From positions 36,557,626-36,621,625 of the forward strand of contig JAVMKO010000004.1 in assembly GCA_032164245.1 (NCBI GenBank): a stretch of 64,000 bases of DNA, in the 5' to 3' direction. Of the stretch, positions 56,938 through 64,000 are shown one piece after another. Position numbers and translations under genes: made by a program. This stretch comes from Sternotherus odoratus. Taxonomy: Eukaryota > Chordata > Testudines > Kinosternidae. The stretch's first letter is position 1; each line of letters begins with the position of its first letter. The notes beneath the pieces are model-generated. The model was not told the DNA's origin. It searched no databases and saw nothing but the letters and a program-made list of their open reading frames with translations.

Positions 56938-57636
56938 TGTAGCAGGGCGGTGACTCACCCCTGCGGTGCCTCCTGCTGGTTCGTCCAGGAATTAGCTCAC
57001 CAGCATCTGGAGCGCCCTCCGCAGGCCGATGTCCCGCTTGCTGCTGTGGCCCCGTGTCCCTCCCGGACCCCGGTGCCCTCTTACCAAGGGTGCTGCACGC
57101 CTGCAGTACCCCCACAGTTCTTAGGGTCTCCCCTCCGTGGGGAACCCCCACCCTCTATCCCCACCTTGCCTCAGCCTAGGCAACTGCCAGTCACCACTTG
57201 CCCCCCTTTCACTGGGGCTGACTGCAGTATCATTGCCTCTCATCACTGGCAAGGGGGGTTGGCCTGTTGCTCCAGTCTCAGTAGCTATGGGCTGCCCCCC
57301 TGCAGCCCCAGTACCCCTTTTTTAGGCCTTTCCCTAGGCCCTGCAGCCTGGGGGTTTCTAGGCTAGAGCTTCCCCAGCTCCTCCTGCCTTGCCCCAGCCC
57401 TGCTTCCCTCGAGGTACCTTAAGCTTCCAGCAGCCAGGCCTGTCTACCTCTGCAAACAGAGGGGAGACTGTCCTCTGCACCACACTGAGCCAGGTGCAGC
57501 TGGGCCCTTAATTGAACCAGCCACAGCTGTGGCTACTCGGCCCAATCAGCCTGGGAGCTGCTTGCCCTCAGCTACAGCCCTTCCCAGGGCTGTTTTATTC
57601 CACTCTCTGCTGGAGTGGGGCAGCTGCCCCACTACA
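56938..57636 (-). mobile_element. Solo LTR, family A (second intact copy)
   Basis: 699 bp. The plus strand starts TGTAGCAGGG and ends CCCCACTACA, so both ends carry the TGTAG/CTACA signature. GGCAG at 56933-56937 and 57637-57641 is an exact 5-bp duplication. The LTR sense is minus: its 5' end 'TGTAGTGGGGCAGCTGCCCC' lies at 57636. Same family as 12494-13179 and 44128-44578. Plus-strand frames across it (up to 191 codons) come from the GC-rich composition. Confidence 0.92.
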
Positions 57637-58664
57637 GGCAGGCAGGTACATCAATATTCTTTTGTTTCAGATAAATTTATTTATCAACTCTGCCTCCAAA
57701 ACATATTTAAGGAACCTATTTCCAGCACACATGCTTAACTCTTTACCTACCATCTGTACATGTCATGCAATGATATTAATGATCAGCGTATCACCAGCTT
57801 TCATTTCATACTTCACAACACTATAGATAAATACTATGACAGCAATGTGTTAGTCGTTAGAACAGTGAGCTCTCTGCCAGTTGATATTAAAAAGCTTTTA
57901 GGGTCACAGATAATAAAAATGATTTCCACTCTGAGATTGAAGGGATGTGATTTTTTCCCCTGCTGTCTCTGCAAAATTCTGTTGCAAAAATAAGAGCTGT
58001 GAAGGCAAATTTTAAAGATAGGATGGCATGGGTTCATCCTCATCAAGACCCAGGATATCATTTAACAGAAGTTAATGAGGCAATATGGTGCCCTTATGCA
58101 TGTGAGGGCTATGGTCTTGTAGGGTCAAAGGATGGTGATAGTGTCTTTGGAAGATTACAGGCTAAAAGTCTAACAGAATGTGCAGTCTGACTAGAGTCTA
58201 TTCAATATTTTGTTTTGCATTAGACATAGTTTGGAAAAAAGTGAAGTGCCAGATTAGTTTCCAAGTTCATCCTACAGAGAAATTTCAAGTTTGTCCTGAA
58301 TAAATGTGAGGATGACAGTATTTAAACCACTGGTATCACCAGCCAGAGAAATAGCATCCCTCTTTTTGAAGGTAAATTACTTAGTGGGAAGGTGATGTCT
58401 TCAGAGTTACAGTGGCCTGGTGAAATTTCCTCAATGTGATGTCCATGGAGGAAAGATTCCAAACCATAGGAGATCTGACAGAAATTCATCATCAACACTT
58501 AAATATAACAATTTATCTTTCCTCGCATCAAACATTTCACTGTCCTATAAATTAGCAGTTTATTACTGGTAGATGGAACCCATTGCTTCCTGCAGATTAA
58601 AACTATTATTTTTGAGTGTGATACCTCATATATTGTCTTGATAATCCATGACAGGGAGTTCAGA
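57637..58664. other. No gene recognised
   Basis: Short frames only. The stretch at 58010-58190 is slightly GC-richer but shows nothing recognisable. Confidence 0.45.
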
Positions 58665-58745
58665 GATTAGGCAAACCAGAGGTCCACTCTCTGCCTCAGT
58701 TTCCCCATCTGTAAAATAAAGATAATGGGTAATATCTGTCAGTTA
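58665..58745 (+). repeat. MIR-type fragment
   Basis: 'Ctgcctcagtttccccatct' followed by 'gtaaaataaagataatg' is the 3' part of the MIR core. Confidence 0.75.
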
Positions 58746-59695
58746 ATGAAATGATACTTTTCATAACTGAAATTCAGACGCTGACTTAACAAATCCATAT
58801 TTAGACACCTACAAAGTGGCCTGGTTTGTAAAAGGGATGAGTCCCTAATAGCTCCCACTGACTTCAGTTCTACTTCAGATAGATTATAGGTTTCCACTTC
58901 ATTGAGAGCTTGTTCTAGGTTATCAGGTGCCTACGTATGGGTTAAAAAGTCCAGCTTTAGGAATCTAGCTTTGAAAAAAATTCCCAAGGATATATGTCTG
59001 GAACTGATTAAGAAGATAAAAAATAAGAAAATCCATACAAACTTTGTGATAAATAGGTTTTTAAACCTCATTTATTAAAGGGAAGCATCTAAAGCATTTT
59101 TTTTAGAATCAAGATTTCTATAAACCCAATATTTTTCCTTTGTTGCTAGAAAAATCCTGAGCCTTGTTCCATACAGAAATTGCAGCAGACATTATTTTGG
59201 AAAAACAATAGCTGCCAGAAATGACAACTTGGATCAATTTCATTTCACTTGAGATCTTTTGCAAGGGATCTTTTCTTGAGTACTACTATCATTTACTCTT
59301 ACAATTTCTTCTTTTCCAATCTTACTTCTTATTTGCACTCTTGGTTACTTTAACTTCTTTTTCTGTTTAACTTTTGTAACTAAAACCTATGCCTGTTAAA
59401 TAATTGTTTTTTTCAAAGGCACAAGAACTATATTATAAATTTTCTTTTCTATTGGATGTTTATTTTCACAAACCTGCCACACTTAAAATCATCTGAATAT
59501 TTGTCCATTAAAATTAGAATGCAATGTTATGTAAATCTTTTCTGTTTTACTACTATAGATTACATTGATAAATACAATAAATATTTTAATTTAAAAAAAA
59601 ATACAGGAAATGGAGATGGTCAGGGAAGGTTTTTTAAAAAAAAATTCTGTCACTGTTACAGGGCAAGCTGTACCTCTGTCATCTTTCTGGTCTCT
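58746..59695. other. No gene or classified repeat seen
   Basis: AT-rich with A and T runs. Confidence 0.5.
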
Positions 59696-60217
59696 TAGGG
59701 CATGTCTATACAGCAACTAGACACCAGTGCCTAACCTGTGCCAACCAACTTGTGGTCTTGAGACTTGGGATGTTGGGCTTTTCCACTGCTGTGTATGTTA
59801 GAGAGTTTTCCCTTCACCCGCTCCCCTTGCATTTTGTCCTTGAGACAGAAAACAGAAGACCAGAAGTCCGAAGTGCAGTCAATGCAATATTTATTGGGGT
59901 TAATTCTCAGCAAACATGTGTCCCATAATTCACACCCTACAGCCTTGTCTCCTGAGTAGGAAAAATTATACCTGAAATGCATTCCCACAGTCCCACCCCT
60001 TACAACTTATGGTCAGGTTATTTTGCGGGGTCACGAGTCTAGGGTCTTCATCCCACCCCTTGAGAGGGGTAAGGAGTGAAGTTGTGCTACGGTCAGGGGC
60101 AGGTATTTCTCTGGTCTTTTAGTGTTTTATCTCAGACAAAAATACAAGGCTTAATCCTATATTGATACTAGCACTCCTATCAGTGTAGACTTCCAGGCTC
60201 GGGCTGGAGCCTGGGCT
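59696..60217. mobile_element. MITE with 'atgtcta.ac.gcaa' end, apparently interrupted (tentative)
   Basis: The left end 'ttagggcatgtctatacagc' matches the left end of the MITE at 19062. An inner block of the same MITE type, 'agtgtagacttccaggctcg' and 'ggctggagcctgggctc', lies at 60183-60217. Between them are about 400 bases unlike the MITE, with 'caatatttattggggtt' near 59888 as in antisense LTR ends. The right end of the MITE was not found. Confidence 0.4.
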
Positions 60218-63149
60218 CTCGGAGGGATGTAACACCCCTCTGTCATTGTGGTTTGTTCTCTCTCTCTCACCCTCTCCCCAGAGGAAGAATCCCCAGAGAA
60301 AGAGAAGGCAAGGTCAAAGAACTGCACCACTGAGCAGAAGGTGGTGAGATTTGCTATAACTTTTATCCCCGGAGAAAGCTCTGTCTCCTACACAGACAAG
60401 TTTTAGCCCAGAGATAGAATGTGGCTGAGGAGTGGAGTTGGCAACTGACTCGGCAACTGTAATGGAGCTTGAGATGATCTTTTAGATACCCCGTGCCCAG
60501 GACACAGAGCGCCATGAAGATACTGACTGAGACCTTGAACTTGACTTAATGTAATGGAGAACAGGTTTGAGGTGTAGCAGGGAATAGGGATATTTCTTTA
60601 ACAGAATATTAAAGACAATAATAGTATTTCAGCTGTCAACTCTTCATCACTTTTCCTTCCCTCCCCCATCTTCACTTAACTTTTCATTTTGGGAAGCTGA
60701 ACCAGGAGACCATCAGCCAATTCCCAGTTCAGCTTTCTAAAGGAATATTTTGAACTGAAATGTAAACAGAATGCTTTTCTGTCATGTCTTTGCACTGCAG
60801 CTGAGCTGGGAAAGGAACAGACTTTTTTCCAGAGCCCCAGGAGAAGAGAAAAGGTAGTGGTGCTACATCAAAAGGTCACTTTTTCCTCACTCAGCCTAGC
60901 TGTGGCACTTCGTGGCATAGGGGAACAGTCAGTATTAATATACTGTTCACTTTAAAAAGCTGAATTGGGAGTCTTATACTAATATTGTATCTAGTGCCGT
61001 TTTCAGAGAAAGACTGCGAAATGGGTACATAGCTTACGTTAGAACTAATGTCAACTGCTGTGTGTCTCATTCCCTCTTCACTACACTGGAAAATCTGCTT
61101 CTCAGTATTTCTGAGTTATCATCTTTATCAATAAGTCAGGTCATACTCTGTACTTTTTATTATTTTCTAGTATTTATAAAAATATAATAGTACATAAACA
61201 GTTTTGTTTAAGAAACATTTAGCATCTCTCTTTCTGAAAAGTCCTTGAGTTAGTGAAGACTTTATATTTTTTCCATTGTAATTGGTTTGTGAGTTAATAT
61301 TTATTGAATGGCATAATACTTATTATATTTATTTAATGGGGCATGAATAATCCTATAATTTTTGCTGAACTGGATTCTGGCACCACACACTGTGCCATAT
61401 TAATTTAAAATTACCAAGAATATTAAATTAGCTGTAGAATGCTTCCCCGTTACTCCTTAACAGCATAAATCCTAACACTCACCAATGTTCATGTGATGCA
61501 TTGCCTTTCAATACCCACTGATTTCTCATGACTGCAATGTGTATTGGTTAACAGTATGGATATTTTATTGACAAGTATTGTATACTTATAATATGAATTC
61601 TACGGGGACAGATAATGCTCAATCTGGTTGGTGAAGTGAATTTTGTTTCACTATCTAAATGAATGCAATAGGCTCTCCATGTTTTATCAGTTTTAGTCTT
61701 ACCAGTATTGCACACCAGAGTCAGTTGTAGTCTCAAATTTAGTCATAAATCTAGCAAAAACTAAATATTGGTCCAATACAGACCGACATCTCCAACAATG
61801 CACTAGCATTTCAATGGTGTTGATTTTACACTGCAGTGCACATCTCTTGGCACTACAGAAATGGATGAGGACTATGAAGGTATCCAGTTTAGACATATGT
61901 TTTCAGTTAGAGTCTTCAAAATAAAGAGAGGCTACATGAATATACCCCATAGGGTGTGGAAATTACACCATTAGAGAAGCATAGGCCAAAGGCCAATCCC
62001 AAAACATGCATTCTATTTACACCAACACAACCTTTTCTGGGGAAAAAAACTACAAAAAAATTCAAGACTACCTGACAGAGTTGTATAACTATTGGTTTGA
62101 AAATTGACACAGTACAAAGACTTTACAGTAATGTCTCACTGGGATGTATGGATAGATATAAAACAAACTGTATGGGATTTTATATACACTAGAAACCAAA
62201 TTGCAGGTTTCTGCATAGGAAAGAGAAGAGCAACATAAAGAGTATGGAATGTAAGATCATAAAAGTTGATGTTTACGACTCTTCACTTCACAGTAGCTCC
62301 AACCCAATAAGACAGCCCTCACATAAAATGTGAAGCAGGCAAAAAACTTAGCAAATATTCTTGTGTGTCATTTGTAAAGCTATGAACTAAACCAAGAGTA
62401 TCAAGGTCAGTTTGAGAGAAAGTGTCTGAATTAATATTTCTCCTAGTAACAGAGGGAGAATGTGAATTCTCTTCATACCTCAGTTGTTTTGTCAGTATTT
62501 AGAAAAAGGGGGAAAGATCAAGTAGAAATCACACAAGTCTAACACCTGATGTCGAATTTTAGCACTTATTTCTACAACAGCCCTTCTTGGTCTCTTAAGT
62601 TGTTCTGTCTATAGTAGGATCCTATATATAGGATACTATTCTCCAGGTTATGGCCTCTTTTTTGGGTCAGCAAGTAATAACATAGGATAGGGAGGTAAAG
62701 ATCACAGCAAAAGTGATAGGATGATGAACTTGGAAGTCAGGGTTGGTTGATGGAACATAACTTGCAGAGGTTATAGAAATGAGATTCAAAACACTGGCTG
62801 CAAATGTCTGAATTCTAATCTGAACTACTTGCCTGCATTTCCCTGCAAAACTGGGCTGGCAGTCCATGAGAACAAGCACTCAAAGGAGATTTGTGGTACT
62901 TCCAGCTTTGGATAGAATTGCCACTCATGTTATTCCATTAATGGCAGGCTTTGTCCAGTATTTGAAGTAGAAACTCAAGGAAGGGCAGAGAAAATGAAAA
63001 ACCATATGAGAGTATTATATTAATGTAGCTGTAGCTCAGAAGGGTTTTGTTTGAGTTGGGGATGAAGGGTTTGGATGGGGAGAGGTAACCCTTTACCAGT
63101 CCTTAAACTGACTTACATAAATGTCAAAAAGATGAAGTGGTTGCAACAT
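60218..63149. other. No gene or classified repeat seen
   Basis: Almost 3 kb without a recognised feature. A small palindromic cluster 'aggatcctatatataggat' lies at 62617-62635. Confidence 0.5.
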
Positions 63150-63690
63150 GGAAAAGGGAGAATAAATGAAATGTTAAAATACAGCAGCAAGTTGTAGAAC
63201 AAGTAAAATCATATGTTTACCTAGGAAGCTTGATCAGTGCCAGTGGTTCCATAACGGATGAGGTTAAAGGAGATGTGCTTTAACTACGAGTGCTGCACAG
63301 AAGTTGATGAAATTATGGTCTGATAAAAACATTACCTTTAGCACCAAAGTGAAAATGTATCAAACTAGTGTGCTAACAATATCACTCCAGGATCATGAAG
63401 CAGTTCTTCAGAAGATAGCAGAAGTAAAATGGAATGATTTTAAGATAAAGAAGGTAGCAGGGAAGCAGAATGTGAAGCCAGGGTACGGGATTGGCTGCAA
63501 TCAAAAAGATTATGATAGAGGGGACACTATAGAAAACAAACAAACAATGACAGGATGCCAAAGAAATTAATGCAAATGCAACTAAAGTCAGTCAGACCTA
63601 GAGGCCAACCATGACTAGATAGTAGGGATATGACCATGCTGGGCTTAATGGAGGAAGATGCCATAGACAGGAATGGATGGTGATACTGCA
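63150..63690 (+). pseudogene. LINE ORF2 C-terminal relic (clade uncertain)
   Basis: 'VKSYVYLGSLISASGSITDE' (63207-63266) is the KYLG...I...G...EI block that follows the reverse-transcriptase palm in many LINEs. 'AAQKLMKLWSDKNITFSTKV' then 'KMYQTSVLTI' is the thumb-like segment before the usual LLYGCE motif, which is lost by a frame break near 63390. 'RPRGQP', followed after further breaks by 'MEEDAIDRNGW', recalls the GRP...W...AxDRxxWR end of such proteins. At least three frames are needed and no active-site residues remain. Confidence 0.7.
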
Positions 63691-64000
63691 TAGCTTACTG
63701 ACTGTAAAGATGCCTTAGTATGAGAATGAGACAACAAAATGGACTCGCATCATTTCAACTCCCTCCTACTACAGTCAACGAAAGGGCTGCCATTGACTTC
63801 AACAGAAGATGGATCATGCCTTTACTGACTACCCTTTTCTCTGGGCCCAGAAAAACATTTACACTCAGCCTCGATACTTAGGTGACATAGGCCAGTGCAC
63901 ACATCCCAAGAGTCAGGGGAAGAACTTTGTTGTAGCTGCTTCCACTTAGGATTAGGCTGTATTTTCAGAGCAAATTACAAGATGTCTCTTCACAGAGGCA
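63691..64000. other. No gene or classified repeat seen
   Basis: Unique-looking sequence to the window edge. Confidence 0.45.

Noticed and set aside
56791..57366. 191-codon plus frame, the longest in the window
   Set aside because: It runs antisense through the family A solo LTR (56938-57636), which has exact ends and a target duplication.

Overview
This window looks like gene-poor nuclear DNA from a reptile, most likely a turtle. The basis is its repeat content: CR1 LINE fragments (some with recognisable ORF2 protein), a tRNA-derived SINE of the type known from hidden-necked turtles, MIR-type CORE-SINEs, endogenous-retrovirus-type solo LTRs with 5-bp target duplications, hAT and Harbinger-type MITEs, Helitrons, and a Penelope-like element (PLE) with many short 3'-end copies. 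The sequence is AT-rich, and most open frames are short and broken. I found no convincing host protein-coding gene, tRNA or rRNA gene. One 179-codon frame at 40579-41118 (minus) is the best candidate for something non-repetitive, and it is unassigned.

Layout. 1-5.2 kb: Helitron end, L2/MIR-type tails, tRNA-SINE, a Harbinger-like MITE, and an LTR carrying a nested hAT MITE with an exact 8-bp duplication. 5.2-9.5 kb: palindromic tRNA-like repeats, an unclassified repeat family in inverted orientation, and an inverted PLE end. 9.8-14.7 kb: LTR-like block, CR1 tail, intact solo LTR, complete Helitron with a G-rich minisatellite. 15-20.8 kb: MITEs including a long-terminal-repeat hAT element. 20.8-22.9 kb: dead Harbinger transposase split by a CR1 end, next to another inverted PLE end. 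23-35 kb: mostly featureless, with PLE ends, MIRs, a decayed CR1 reverse transcriptase and a relic of a LINE with an RNase H domain. 37.2-38.7 kb: PLE reverse transcriptase followed by its tail, which is split by a solo LTR. 40.5-41.1 kb: unassigned ORF. 43.5-46 kb: CR1 ORF2 fragment, truncated LTR, large solo LTR. 49-57.6 kb: CR1 tail, second hAT copy, large AT microsatellite, another solo LTR. 58-64 kb: MIR, interrupted MITE, LINE C-terminal relic.

Nothing here works together as an operon or pathway; the window is a record of successive insertions. The most interesting signal is that the short SINE-like repeats appear to be the 3' ends of the PLE, and that they carry the conserved core of a type I hammerhead ribozyme (CUGANGA, a stem II hairpin, GAAA and a tiny stem III). 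PLE-linked hammerheads are known from other animals. Family assignments rest on pattern recognition alone; no database search was run.
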